From NCBI GenBank assembly GCA_900547955.1, contig URIR01000013.1, forward strand, positions 1 through 46,319: a stretch of DNA of 46,319 nucleotides, read 5' to 3'. The stretch's first letter is position 1; each line of letters begins with the position of its first letter. The notes beneath the pieces were generated by a model. That model ran no database searches and had not been told where the DNA came from. It saw nothing but the letters and a program-made list of their open reading frames with translations. Below, in pieces: positions 1 to 7,670 of this stretch. Position numbers and translations under genes: made by a program. The DNA is from an uncultured Eubacteriales bacterium (lineage in GTDB: Bacteria; Bacillota; Clostridia; Christensenellales; QALW01).

Positions 1-117
1 TTTTGCCTTTGGAATAGAGGTAAATCCCTGTGTGATTGAGATTACTATCGGTAACACGATGTGATATTTGCAGTTCCATTTCGTATGTGATAAACTATTG
101 ATGTCATTCAAGCCCAT
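1..117 (-). pseudogene. IS200/IS605-type TnpA transposase, 5' remnant
   Basis: Reading leftwards from the ATG at 117, the frame is open to the window edge (39 codons). Codons 8-20 read SLSHTKWNCKYHI followed by V, the hallmark N-terminus of IS200-type HUH (Y1) transposases. The next residues should be FAPKYRRK or similar, but the frame gives LPIVISITQG, so similarity stops around position 53-58. The start has a good ribosome site (AAAGGGAGGAC, 7 nt upstream) and a TATAAT box at 169-174. I read this as the start of a truncated or rearranged element; its far end lies outside the window. No catalytic HUH or Tyr motif is present in what is visible. Confidence 0.7.
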
Positions 118-220
118 TTTAAATGTCCTCCCTTTGCTATTGTTGTGCAGTTGGCAGACCGCACGTCTATTATAACAAAGGGAGTTTTTCTTTCTTCCTC
201 ATCGCCATAGGCTTTTTTGA

Positions 221-240
221 ACCACTGGCCTAGCCAGTAG
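221..240 (-). mobile_element. Candidate IS200 left-end subterminal hairpin
   Basis: A 6-bp stem with a 3-nt loop (ACTGGC-CTA-GCCAGT, 224-238) lies about 105 bp upstream of the transposase start. IS200/IS605 elements carry short imperfect hairpins near each end that TnpA recognises as single-stranded DNA. Position and size fit a left end. Assignment is by context only; the exact cleavage site is not visible. Confidence 0.4.
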
Positions 241-251
241 TTTTGCTATAC

Positions 252-283
252 AAAAAGCCCGAAGTCTTTTGCAAAACTTCGGG
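252..283 (-). terminator. Rho-independent terminator, leftward
   Basis: CCCGAAGT/ACTTCGGG forms an 8-bp stem (258-265 with 276-283). Read on the minus strand it is followed by CTTTTTG. It would stop leftward transcripts coming from the ssrA side before the IS200 remnant. Confidence 0.55.
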
Positions 284-300
284 TAGTGAAAACGCAGAAA

Positions 301-332
301 CGGCAGACAAGTTTTCAGCGACTTGTCTGCCG
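301..332. repeat. Perfect 12-bp-stem hairpin
   Basis: CGGCAGACAAGT (301-312) pairs perfectly with 321-332 around an 8-nt loop. Only short T runs follow on either strand (TTTG on plus, TTTCTGCG on minus), so it may be a weak terminator or an insertion-sequence end structure. Between 333 and 436 I see nothing recognisable. Confidence 0.45.
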
Positions 333-436
333 TTTGAAGCAGTTATTCTGTTGTACGGGAGTTCAATCCTATCCTCAAAGCAAAAACAGCCGTTTTATAT
401 CTACGAATATGCGCTTTGAAATCCCGGTGTTCGGAC

Positions 437-463
437 AGCAAAAAACCCCGATAAAATCGGGGC
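437..463 (-). terminator. ssrA terminator
   Basis: CCCCGAT/ATCGGGG stem (446-452 with 456-462). On the minus strand it is followed by TTTTTTGC, a textbook intrinsic terminator 36 nt past the tmRNA 3' end. A second hairpin (GGAACATA...TATGTTCC, about 471-493) sits directly between this terminator and the CCA end. Confidence 0.75.
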
Positions 464-497
464 TTTTGCGGAACATATCTTTTTTATGTTCCTGTTA

Positions 498-853
498 TGG
501 TGGAGGCGAGGGGAATTGAACCCCTGTCCGAAAATGCGGATGCGGGACCTTCTCCGAGCGCAGTCAGTTGCTTTTATTCCCCGCTCTCCGGCCTCAAATG
601 ACAAAGGCCGAAGTCGGGTAGCTTCATATTTACACCTTACCCTCAAAGCTTTGGATAATGGCGTTCCCTGCAATTATGACGCCGGTAAACCGCTCCTGCA
701 GGCGGCGCGGGCCGGCGGAAGCCGCAATTAAGCGGCTACAGGTTGAGTATTATTTCTAGCGTTTATATTTACGCCCGATTGTTTAACGTGGTGACCGGAA
801 CCACGGCTCGCTTATCCCGCCACCGACATCCCCGTCGAAACCAGTACGCCCCC
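498..853 (-). ncRNA. ssrA: tmRNA (transfer-messenger RNA)
   Basis: This is the RNA of trans-translation: with SmpB it rescues stalled ribosomes and tags the nascent peptide for proteolysis. The 5' end (rightmost) reads GGGGGCGTACTGGTTTCGAC and the 3' end CGCCTCCACCA, with CCA encoded. The ends pair over 7 bp including one G-U. The T-arm GGGGTTCAATTCCCC is visible at about 511-525. Length is 356 nt, typical for a one-piece bacterial tmRNA. The tag frame runs from 760 down to 728: GCT resume codon, then RNNTQPVAA and TAA, so the tag is ARNNTQPVAA. The partner smpB is at 41.5 kb in this window. The upstream promoter is not obvious. Confidence 0.95.
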
Positions 854-944
854 ATATTCAATTGTCCGCGCCGCCATAAAAACAGCCTGCGCGGGAGTAT
901 AATTATAACATATTTTCCTGCCGCGCGCTACTGTTTATTTTTCC

Positions 945-1841
945 CTACTCAAAGTTCTTAGGGTCATAGAGCAGGGTTTTGCGGTCGTCAGGCCCGAAGC
1001 CATTCCCAATTACCTCCCTTGCGTCTACTATAAACAAAAACGCCTTGGGGTCCTCCTGCTTGACTATACGCCTGAGCTGAGCCGTTTCGGAGCGGACTAT
1101 AAGACAGAGCAGCATCTGCGCACGCTCTCCGGTATACGCGCCCTTGGTGTCCATTACCGTTACTCCCCGCTTCATTTCATTATTCACCCGCTCGCTTATA
1201 GCCGCTCCCTTATGAGTTATTATATAATATGCCTTAGCGCTGGTAACGCCGTCCTGCAGCAGGTCGATAGTCTTAGTGCTGGCAAAAACCGCTATAAGAG
1301 AATACAGCGCGACGTTGACGCTTCTGTTGGCAATACCTGAAGCGACTATAATTACAAAATCAAATATCAGGATATATGTGCCCAGGCTGCGCGCGGGAAA
1401 GCGCTTAAATATAAGCTTGGCCAGGATATCGGTACCCCCTGTGCTGCCGTTATTCCTTAGGACTATGCCCAGGCCGGCGCCGTACATAACTCCGCCGAAC
1501 ACTCCCGCCAGCAGCGGGTCGTCCACCAGCGCCGGAATATGAATGTAATCTGTAGCCAGGGATAAAACCAGAGTGCCCACCAGGGATTTAATGCCAAATC
1601 CCCTCCCCAGTTCCTTCCAGCTCACCAGGAAAAGCGGAATATTTATAGCTATAATCATAAGGCCGACAGGAATGGCAGGGATAAGATAATGAATAATAGT
1701 AGCAACGCCGCTCACCCCTCCGGGAGAGATATGATTGGGAATTATAAACCAGTTAAAGCCGACGCCCGACAGCGCGGCTCCAAAAATTATTGCAAGATAG
1801 TCGCTTATTTCCCTAAGCGCATTTTTCCCCGGTTTCTTCAT
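945..1841 (-). CDS. YitT family membrane protein (DUF161/DUF2179)
   Basis: A 298-residue integral membrane protein. The N-terminal two-thirds has several hydrophobic segments (for example YLAIIFGAALSGVGFNWFII near residues 13-32) and the typical GGVSGVATI and NNGSTGGTDI motifs of YitT proteins. The last ~100 residues are the soluble DUF2179 domain (AYYIITHKGAAISERV...GVTVMDTKGAYTG). The family is widespread in Firmicutes; its transport role is unproven. I chose the ATG at 1841 because AAAGGCGGGAAAC lies just upstream and the protein then matches family length; a longer frame to 1967 adds an unconvincing lysine-rich leader. An extended -10 (TGATATAAT, box at 1894-1899) precedes it, so it is probably monocistronic. 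Confidence 0.88.
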   Translation of the reverse strand: MKKPGKNALREISDYLAIIFGAALSGVGFNWFIIPNHISPGGVSGVATIIHYLIPAIPVGLMIIAINIPLFLVSWKELGRGFGIKSLVGTLVLSLATDYIHIPALVDDPLLAGVFGGVMYGAGLGIVLRNNGSTGGTDILAKLIFKRFPARSLGTYILIFDFVIIVASGIANRSVNVALYSLIAVFASTKTIDLLQDGVTSAKAYYIITHKGAAISERVNNEMKRGVTVMDTKGAYTGERAQMLLCLIVRSETAQLRRIVKQEDPKAFLFIVDAREVIGNGFGPDDRKTLLYDPKNFE

Positions 1842-1893
1842 AGTTTCCCGCCTTTCCGCAGATGCTTTTATGACAATAACATGCTTTTTGTAT

Positions 1894-1899
1894 ATTATA
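1894..1899 (-). promoter_or_regulatory. Extended -10 promoter of the yitT-like gene
   Basis: TGATATAAT on the minus strand, about 55 nt upstream of the ATG at 1841. A -35 (GGTAAA at 17 bp) is weak, but the TGn extension can compensate. Confidence 0.45.
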
Positions 1900-2024
1900 T
1901 CACAATACGCAAAAATTTTACCTGGGCGCAGAAAATTTATTAACCCGCGCTTATACGGCAGTAACATTAACCCCCGCGTTTACGCTCTTAATAAAAGCCT
2001 TATAAAAAGCGGTCCGACATTGGC

Positions 2025-2170
2025 CCGTGAGTTGGCGGCTGAAAAAAAGGGGGGCGGGGCGCCGGCGGCCTGCGGCCGCCCAGCCGGGCTGAAAGCCCGG
2101 CTCCGGCAGGCGCGCTATGCGCGCGCCTGCCAGCGCCCCGCCCCCCTTTTTTTCAGCCGCCAACTCACGG
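2025..2170. repeat. Three-hairpin palindromic element, copy 1
   Basis: Perfect 38-bp inverted arms (2025-2062 and 2133-2170) enclose a 70-nt core. The core has three hairpins: GGCGGCC-TGC-GGCCGCC, AGCCGGGCT-GAA-AGCCCGGCT, and GGCAGGCGCGC paired with GCGCGCCTGCC. Each arm contains a run of seven A (or T) next to GGGGGG. It lies between two leftward genes: the start of the yitT-like gene and the end of mazF. The same core architecture recurs at 28.4, 29.8, 33.4 and 36.0 kb. Folded, it is a four-way junction with a long closing stem. It may also terminate transcription, but no function is shown. Confidence 0.85.
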
Positions 2171-2251
2171 CCCTGCTCACGCTTTCTAATCGCAGAACCG
2201 CGCCCGTCCGCAGCTTGAATCCTCTGATTAAAGGCAGGCTATCTATATTTA

Positions 2252-2602
2252 TCAATCGGCCGCGGCGCAGCCGAGACTTATCATAAGCCCGTTATTTACA
2301 GTCTTCATATCCTCTAAAGTCAGGCCGCCTATCTTATCCCTAAGGCGTCTCTTATCTATAGTCCGTATTTGCTCCAGAAGCACGACAGAATCCTTGGCCA
2401 GTCCATGACTGTAAGCATCCAGCTCTATATGAGTAGGCATTTTAGCCTTGTCTATCTTTGAGGTTATGGCGGCGACGATAATAGTAGGGCTGTATTTATT
2501 CCCTATATCGTTCTGAACTATCAATACGGGCCGTATTCCGCCTTGCTCGGACCCTACCACGGGGCTTAAATCGGCGTAATATATTTCTCCTCGTTTTGGC
2601 AA
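2252..2602 (-). CDS. mazF: MazF/EndoA family endoribonuclease toxin
   Basis: A 116-residue PemK/MazF-fold mRNA interferase that cleaves single-stranded RNA at short sites. Family signatures are clear: KRGEIYYADLSPVVGSEQGG at residues 3-22, RPVLIVQNDIGN (24-35), the SPTIIVAAITS strand, and the LLEQIRTIDKRRL helix. It is close to Bacillus EndoA across its full length. The start is TTG at 2602: an in-frame stop (TAA) sits two codons upstream, and GGAG lies about 11 nt upstream. The reading frame overlaps the end of the antitoxin-like gene by 37 nt, implying translational coupling. A palindromic element follows the stop codon. Confidence 0.93.
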   Translation of the reverse strand: MPKRGEIYYADLSPVVGSEQGGIRPVLIVQNDIGNKYSPTIIVAAITSKIDKAKMPTHIELDAYSHGLAKDSVVLLEQIRTIDKRRLRDKIGGLTLEDMKTVNNGLMISLGCAAAD

Positions 2603-2844
2603 TCCTTATCACTCTCCGTCGTACCTTTTGTTGAAACAGGGAGGTCGTTTTCGGCGCAGAGACAATATTGAGCAAGCTCAAGATTTACCCTGGCCCAGCG
2701 CCTATAGCCTCTGGCCAGACTCTCCCTCACTTCTATTCTATGCTCTGAACCCTTCGGTTGTCCGTTTATGTGCCTTTTATTAGAATAAACGGCTCCGCTC
2801 CCCGACTGGGTACATTTATTTTTTCCGCCTGTTTTTACGGACAT
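2566..2844 (-). CDS. Short MazE/EndoAI-like antitoxin without a visible RHH domain
   Basis: A 92-residue protein with a strong ribosome site (GGAGGAATAAGAA-ATG), directly upstream of and overlapping mazF. Residues 41-67 (SLARGYRRWARVNLELAQY, CLCAEND) align by eye with the C-terminal toxin-binding helix of Bacillus EndoAI (RRGYMEMAKINLNIA...AE). The expected N-terminal ribbon-helix-helix DNA-binding region is not recognisable: residues 1-38 are polar and Gly/Lys/Ser-rich. Acting as antitoxin is inferred from position and this helix. Without an RHH domain, operon autoregulation should differ from classical MazEF. The final ~20 residues are in the overlap with mazF. Confidence 0.75.
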   Translation of the reverse strand: MSVKTGGKNKCTQSGSGAVYSNKRHINGQPKGSEHRIEVRESLARGYRRWARVNLELAQYCLCAENDLPVSTKGTTESDKDCQNEEKYITPI

Positions 2845-2969
2845 TTCTTATTCCTCCATTTATTATGTACCATAATTATATATTCATTCAGGCCCATATA
2901 CAACAATCAAAATATTCCTTTTATTTTACAAATATGTGCAATAAAATTTTTAAAATAAACCCGCGCCTA

Positions 2970-2997
2970 TTGACATTTGCTCTGAACAAGCTATTAT
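2970..2997 (+). promoter_or_regulatory. Sigma-A type promoter upstream of the frameshifted gene
   Basis: TTGACA at 2970-2975, 16-bp spacer, TATTAT at 2992-2997. It points rightwards into the membrane-protein gene whose ATG candidate is at 3034. Confidence 0.6.
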
Positions 2998-3155
2998 ATA
3001 GATAGTATTTTTAATATTACTGCGCAAGGACTAATGCATTTCAGCGCTTTATCCAATCTGCTTTTTCCGCATACACGCTGTTTATTATCTGGCTATCCTT
3101 AAAACAGCAAAAATTTATCAAATTTAAGGAGCAAGCCTATGACGCAGTCAAAGCG

Positions 3156-3824
3156 TTGGGCGCCGATATACAGGGCATATATACCGTAAGCGATACGCGC
3201 TACAGTTGCAGAGAATCTTCTATTAGCCAAGGTTACACATTATACTATACGCCAGCATATACGGGCGCGGACAGCGGCACTAGATTTATGCTGCCCTCAG
3301 ACGGCATATCCGTTTACGACTATGACGGCATACCCGCCTTTGACGTAATCACTCTTAAAACCGACCAGGGACTTTACGTTTATCGGGTGCCCAAGGACGA
3401 ATACTGGGCAAATATTCCCGAAACTCATCAGCTTTTTACGCTGGAGGAATACATATATCATCTGGAATTTGAACACCGCTTCCTTAATTTAATGCTCCAG
3501 CCCTCCGCTTCCCCTCCGGCCGAAAATACGCCCGAAGCAACTCCGGAGCCCTCGCCTTCGCCCGAGCGCACGCCCCGCACTCCCCGGCCGGAGCGCACCT
3601 CTGGAAAAACGGCCGCTTACAGCAGCGCATACGCGCCCCAAGCCTCTTTATCCAATTCACGCGTTTTGCCGCCGTCCGCCGCCGTTACCCTCCTGCCCTC
3701 TCCGGGAAATGATAAAAATCAGTACTCCCTACCCATTATGGCAATAATAGCCGTATTAAGCCTCGCGGCGGCAGGAAGCGCCGTATACCTGGCGCACCGG
3801 CACATAAAAAACAAAAAAGGCTGA
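3156..3824 (+). CDS. Unrecognised membrane-anchored protein, N-terminus probably frameshifted
   Basis: I do not recognise the family. Visible parts: a globular segment (~110 residues, acidic and Tyr-rich), a Pro/Ser/Thr/Glu-rich linker (ASPPAENTPEATPEPSPSPE), and a C-terminal transmembrane helix (IMAIIAVLSLAAAGSAVYLA) ending in a basic tail. The earliest conventional start in this frame is the TTG at 3156, without a ribosome site at proper distance. The same frame stays open back to 3015 and encodes a plausible membrane helix (AYTLFIIWLSLKQQKFIKF), but has no ATG/GTG/TTG there. An ATG with AAGGA upstream exists at 3034 in another frame. The simplest reading is a one-base indel near codon 2-4, in the genome or the assembly. 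Confidence 0.6.
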   Translation: MGADIQGIYTVSDTRYSCRESSISQGYTLYYTPAYTGADSGTRFMLPSDGISVYDYDGIPAFDVITLKTDQGLYVYRVPKDEYWANIPETHQLFTLEEYIYHLEFEHRFLNLMLQPSASPPAENTPEATPEPSPSPERTPRTPRPERTSGKTAAYSSAYAPQASLSNSRVLPPSAAVTLLPSPGNDKNQYSLPIMAIIAVLSLAAAGSAVYLAHRHIKNKKG

Positions 3825-3836
3825 AATAATTAAGAG

Positions 3837-3881
3837 GCGCGGCAATAGCAAAGCCGCGTTGAGCTCCGCGCTTGCCGCGCA
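3837..3881 (+). terminator. Possible terminator hairpin
   Basis: GCGCGGCAA pairs with TTGCCGCGC across an inner GCGGC/GCCGC stem, 13 nt after the stop codon of the preceding gene. The T run is poor (GTTTTC some nt later), so termination is uncertain. Confidence 0.35.
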
Positions 3882-3925
3882 GAAAAAGTTTTCCCGCCGC
3901 GGCAGGCAGCCATAGAGCAAACCGC

Positions 3926-3954
3926 TTGACAAAAATACTTTCAATGCATAAAAT
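3926..3954 (+). promoter_or_regulatory. Promoter of the metG operon
   Basis: TTGACA (3926-3931), 17-bp spacer, TAAAAT (3949-3954). Transcription should begin near 3961, giving a leader of about 290 nt that holds the T-box. Confidence 0.75.
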
Positions 3955-3960
3955 ATATTA

Positions 3961-4217
3961 AATTAAAGGAAACTATCTTTAATATTTAAAGGCAAAGAAG
4001 CAATTAAGTAGCGCTTGACTGGGGCCGAAAGAGAGCCGGGCAAAGGTGAAAGCCGGCGGCAGGAAAGGCGTGAAGCATGGATTGCGGAGTTTTTCGGTTC
4101 GCCCCCGTTATAAGGCTTAATGAGCCGTTTTATCCCCTTTTAAATATGGGCGGTAGACGGGAATCAGGGTGGTACCGCGGTTTTCTCGCCCCTGGCGAGG
4201 AAGCCGCTTTTTATTTT
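3961..4217 (+). promoter_or_regulatory. T-box riboswitch leader, probably Met-specific
   Basis: The invariant T-box sequence AGGGTGGTACCGCGG is at 4166-4180. Stem I features precede it: AAAGAGAG near 4030 and GGTGAAAG in the distal part. An ATG at 4077-4079 (context GAAGC-ATG-G) is the likely specifier codon. The competing terminator is GCGG...CTCGCC-CCT-GGCGAG...CCGC with TTTTTATTTT (4177-4217). Uncharged tRNA(Met) would stabilise the antiterminator and permit transcription of metG and downstream genes. The ATG could be misread as a gene start; it is not one. Confidence 0.9.
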
Positions 4218-4248
4218 ATCAGCCCGTCCCGGGCGGAAAGGATGAAAA

Positions 4249-6240
4249 ATGAAAAAGGAAACCTATTATATTACCACGCCCATATATTATCCCAGCGATA
4301 ATCTGCATATCGGGCACAGCTACTGCTCGGTAGCCGCCGACACAATGGCCAGATATAAAAAACTGAGAGGCTGCGACGTATTCTTTCTTACCGGCTCGGA
4401 CGAGCACGGCCAGAAGATAGCCAAAAAAGCCGCCGAAGCCAACGTATCCCCCAAGGAATATGTGGACGGCATAGTGAAAAATATCAAGGCGCTCTGGGAG
4501 CTGATGGACGTTAAATATGATAAATATATCCGCACTACCGACGAGGAGCATGTAAAATGCGTGCAGCAGATATTCAAAAAGCTGTACGACAAGGGAGACA
4601 TATATAAAAGCGAATACGAGGGCTGGTACTGCACGCCCTGCGAATCCTTCTGGACAGAAACCCAGCTTAAGGACGGCATGTGCCCCGACTGCGGGAGGCC
4701 CGTGCAGAAGATGAAGGAGGAAAGCTATTTCTTCCGCCTCAGCGCCTATCAGGACAGGCTGATTAAATATATAGAGGAGCACCCCGAATTTATACAGCCG
4801 GTTTCCCGCCGCAATGAAATGCTTAATAATTTCCTGCTGCCCGGCCTGGAGGACTTATGCGTTTCCCGCACCTCTGTTAAATGGGGTATTCCCGTGCCCT
4901 TTGACCAGAACCACACCGTTTACGTCTGGCTGGACGCGCTGACCAACTATATAACCGCTCTGGGCTATCTTTCAGAGGATGATTCCCTCTTCAAAAAATA
5001 TTGGCCCGCCCAGCTTCATCTGGTAGGCAAGGAAATCGTGCGCTTCCATACGATAATCTGGCCGGCAATACTTATGGCGCTGGACCTGCCCTTGCCCGAG
5101 CAGGTATTTGGGCACGGCTGGCTGGTTTTCGGCGGGGAAAAGATGAGCAAGAGCCGGGGCAACGTTGTGGACCCAGTAGCTCTCTGCGAACGCTATGGTT
5201 CGGACTCCCTGCGTTATTTCCTTATGCGCGAAATGAGCTTCGGTTCGGACGGCAATTTTACCAACGAGGCTCTTATAAACCGTATAAACAGCGATTTAGC
5301 CAACGACCTAGGCAACCTTTTAAGCCGCACGACAGCCATGATAGACAAATACTTTAACGGCGTATTGCCCGCGCCTGAAGCGCCGTGCGAGCCGGACGGA
5401 GAGCTGCGGGCGTTATGCATGGAGACCATAAAGGAGTACGCCGAAAAAATGGATGAATTGCAGTTTTCCTCGGCTCTGGCAATACTCTGGCAGTATATTT
5501 CCCGCTGCAACAAATATATAGACCAGACTATGCCCTGGGCGCTGGCAAAGGATGAACTGCAGCGGGCCAGACTGGGCACGGTGCTGTACAATCTGGCTGA
5601 AAGCCTGCGCATAATAGGAATATTAAGCAGCCCGGTAATGGTCAGGACCAGCGCGCAGATATTTAAGGCGCTCAATACCGATAAAACCTCCTGGGACAGC
5701 CTGAGCGCTTTCGGCGGATTGGAGCCGGGAAGCAATATAGTTAAGCCCGACGCGCTTTTCCCCAGAATAGATATGCTTAAGGAATTACAGGCGCTTGAAG
5801 CGCTCAGCCCCTCCAGAGCAGTTAAAGCCACGGCGCAAAAAAGCGGCGCGGCCGAAAATGCCCCTTCTTCCTCCAAAGCAGATAGCGCCAATTCCGTCCC
5901 GGAAGAAGCTTCAAAGGAAGAGATAACCATAGACCAATTTGACAGGCTGGATTTAAGAATAGGGGTTATAAAGCATTCGGAGCGGGTAAAGGGCGCGGAC
6001 AGGCTGCTTAAATCCATAGTTGACATAGGAGAAGAACGCACCATTGTTTCAGGCATAGCTGATTGGTATGCCCCCGAAGAGCTTATAGGCAAAGAGGTCG
6101 TGGTAGTGGCTAATCTTAAGCCGGCCAAGCTTCGCGGAATACTCAGTCAGGGCATGATACTCTGCGGAGAAAATGACAAAGGCGAATTAAAGCTGATTTC
6201 GCCCGAAGCCATTCTGGGCGCGGGAGCTAAGGTGAGATAA
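4249..6240 (+). CDS. metG: Methionyl-tRNA synthetase
   Basis: 663 residues, class Ia aminoacyl-tRNA synthetase that charges tRNA(Met). HIGH motif at residues 20-23, KMSKS near 298 (GEKMSKSRGN), and a zinc knuckle with two CxxC pairs (CTPC about 128, CPDC about 145). The C-terminal ~105 residues are the Trbp111/EMAP-type tRNA-binding OB domain (FDRLDLRIG... GMILCGEND). A low-complexity Ala/Ser/Glu linker (about 520-555) joins it to the anticodon domain. The ATG at 4249 is favoured, with GGAAAGG 7 nt upstream. It is first in the T-box-controlled operon; tatD starts on the next base after its stop codon. Confidence 0.97.
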   Translation: MKKETYYITTPIYYPSDNLHIGHSYCSVAADTMARYKKLRGCDVFFLTGSDEHGQKIAKKAAEANVSPKEYVDGIVKNIKALWELMDVKYDKYIRTTDEEHVKCVQQIFKKLYDKGDIYKSEYEGWYCTPCESFWTETQLKDGMCPDCGRPVQKMKEESYFFRLSAYQDRLIKYIEEHPEFIQPVSRRNEMLNNFLLPGLEDLCVSRTSVKWGIPVPFDQNHTVYVWLDALTNYITALGYLSEDDSLFKKYWPAQLHLVGKEIVRFHTIIWPAILMALDLPLPEQVFGHGWLVFGGEKMSKSRGNVVDPVALCERYGSDSLRYFLMREMSFGSDGNFTNEALINRINSDLANDLGNLLSRTTAMIDKYFNGVLPAPEAPCEPDGELRALCMETIKEYAEKMDELQFSSALAILWQYISRCNKYIDQTMPWALAKDELQRARLGTVLYNLAESLRIIGILSSPVMVRTSAQIFKALNTDKTSWDSLSAFGGLEPGSNIVKPDALFPRIDMLKELQALEALSPSRAVKATAQKSGAAENAPSSSKADSANSVPEEASKEEITIDQFDRLDLRIGVIKHSERVKGADRLLKSIVDIGEERTIVSGIADWYAPEELIGKEVVVVANLKPAKLRGILSQGMILCGENDKGELKLISPEAILGAGAKVR

Positions 6241-7014
6241 ATGGAACGGCTGCTTTTTGACACTCACTGCCATATGGACGACAGCCGTTTTGACAAGGAA
6301 CGGGACGAAATTATTCAGGCAATGCCCGAAAAAGGGATAAAAAGCATTCTCTGGGTAGGTACTGACCTTTCTTCCTCCCGCATGGCGTGCCAATACGCGG
6401 AAAAATATCCGCACGTCTGGTTTGGCGCGGGCTTTTATCCTCACGATACTCTAAAAATGAATTCCGCTTCTCTAAAGGAGCTGGAAGTACTGTTAAAGCA
6501 TGAAAAATGCCTGGCTCTGGGCGAAATCGGCCTGGACTACCATTATGAGGGAGCTCCCCGCCAGAAGCAGAAGGACGCCCTTAGAGAACAAATGGAGCTG
6601 GCAGCCAGCCTTAATAAGCCGGTAAGCCTGCATGAGCGGGATGCTTGCGGGGACATGCTGGAAATTCTATCCTCCTTCAGGGGCCGGCTGCGTGGGGTAG
6701 TGCATTGCTTTTCGGGCAGTCCGGGCAAGGCGGAACAATTTTTAAAGCTGGGGCTCTATATCTCCTTTTCAGGAGTGCTCACCTTTAAAAACGCTCGCCA
6801 GGCGGTTGAAACGGCTGCGGCCGCCCAGAAAGAAAAGGTGCTTATAGAGACGGACAGCCCGTATATGGCGCCCGAGCCGTTAAGAGGAAAGCGCAACGAG
6901 CCGGCTTATGTATTGCATGTAGCGCAGAAACTGGCGGAAATTTGGAATACGGACTTTAAGGAGGCGGCAAGCCAGACCTGCCTTAACGCCCAAAAGCTTT
7001 TTAAGAATGAATAA
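6241..7014 (+). CDS. tatD: TatD family metal-dependent hydrolase
   Basis: 257 residues. TatD proteins are TIM-barrel, two-metal nucleases implicated in DNA repair or RNA quality control. Seen: DTHCHMDD (residues 7-14, the HxH metal ligands), GEIGLDYH (about 97-104), SLHERD, VVHCFSGS (about 155), and the late ETDSPYMAP motif. Length matches the family. It begins immediately after the metG stop codon (TAA then ATG), with AAGGTGAG as ribosome site inside the metG end. metG-tatD adjacency is common in Firmicutes. Confidence 0.95.
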   Translation: MERLLFDTHCHMDDSRFDKERDEIIQAMPEKGIKSILWVGTDLSSSRMACQYAEKYPHVWFGAGFYPHDTLKMNSASLKELEVLLKHEKCLALGEIGLDYHYEGAPRQKQKDALREQMELAASLNKPVSLHERDACGDMLEILSSFRGRLRGVVHCFSGSPGKAEQFLKLGLYISFSGVLTFKNARQAVETAAAAQKEKVLIETDSPYMAPEPLRGKRNEPAYVLHVAQKLAEIWNTDFKEAASQTCLNAQKLFKNE

Positions 7015-7065
7015 ATAAGCCGTCAGGGCGCAAGTTCTTAAAAGCGCGGAAAGGAAGTTAATAAT

Positions 7066-7665
7066 TTGGACAACTACATATACACCCTGGGAAATTCCCT
7101 CTACATCAACCTAACAAACAGATGCACCAATAGCTGCGTATTCTGCATACGCTCTAAAACAGACAACATGGGCGGTCAAAAGCTATGGCTGGAAAAAGAG
7201 CCCAGCGCGGAGCAGGTAATAGAATTAATACCCAATCCTGAAAAATACGACGAGATAGTTTTCTGCGGCTTTGGCGAGCCTACCGAACGGCTGGAGGTGC
7301 TCCTTGAAATCTGCCGGTATTTAAAAAGGTTCCGCACTCCCATACGCATAAATACAAACGGGCATGCATCCATGATTGCAGGCAGGGACACTTCGCCGCT
7401 GTTCAAGGGGCTGGTGGATACCATAAGCATAAGCTTAAACGCTTCGACGGCAGAGCATTATCAGGAGCTTTGCCAATGCTGCGAGGGCAAAAGGGGCTTT
7501 GATGAAATGCTGGATTTTGCTCGGAGGGTAAAAGAATATGTACCCAACGTAATATTAAGCGTCGTAGACGTAATGGATAAAGCGGAAATTGAGGAATGCC
7601 GGAATATCGCCAGGGAGCTGGGCGTTAAATTCCGCGTAAGAGAATTAATAACAGAGGAGGAATAA
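7066..7665 (+). CDS. TatD-associated radical SAM protein
   Basis: 199 residues. A radical SAM core with CTNSCVFC (C20-x3-C24-x2-C27) binding a 4Fe-4S cluster, followed by the glycine motif FCGFGEP (about 68-74) and a strand-ordered half-barrel (INTNGHAS, DTISISLNA). It is short, without a C-terminal auxiliary cluster domain. A small family of radical SAM proteins is known mainly by linkage to tatD; the substrate is unknown. The start is TTG at 7066 with AAAGGAAG 8 nt upstream. It lies 51 bp after tatD and 5 bp before metY, so it is co-transcribed. Confidence 0.9.
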   Translation: MDNYIYTLGNSLYINLTNRCTNSCVFCIRSKTDNMGGQKLWLEKEPSAEQVIELIPNPEKYDEIVFCGFGEPTERLEVLLEICRYLKRFRTPIRINTNGHASMIAGRDTSPLFKGLVDTISISLNASTAEHYQELCQCCEGKRGFDEMLDFARRVKEYVPNVILSVVDVMDKAEIEECRNIARELGVKFRVRELITEEE

Positions 7666-7670
7666 TAATC

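Noticed and set aside
358..376. GGAGTTCAATCC, resembling a T-arm, as a possible attachment-site copy of the ssrA 3' end
   Set aside because: The stem does not close and the match is short; no integrase gene is in view.
401..731. Small frames across ssrA
   Set aside because: They overlap the tmRNA sequence, whose ends, T-arm and tag are unambiguous.
1870..2286. Open frames crossing palindromic copy 1 on both strands
   Set aside because: They translate GC-rich inverted arms and hairpins, have no ribosome site, and show no family similarity.
4077..4301. Frame starting at the ATG in the metG leader
   Set aside because: The ATG is the probable T-box specifier; the frame crosses the T-box and terminator and runs into metG.
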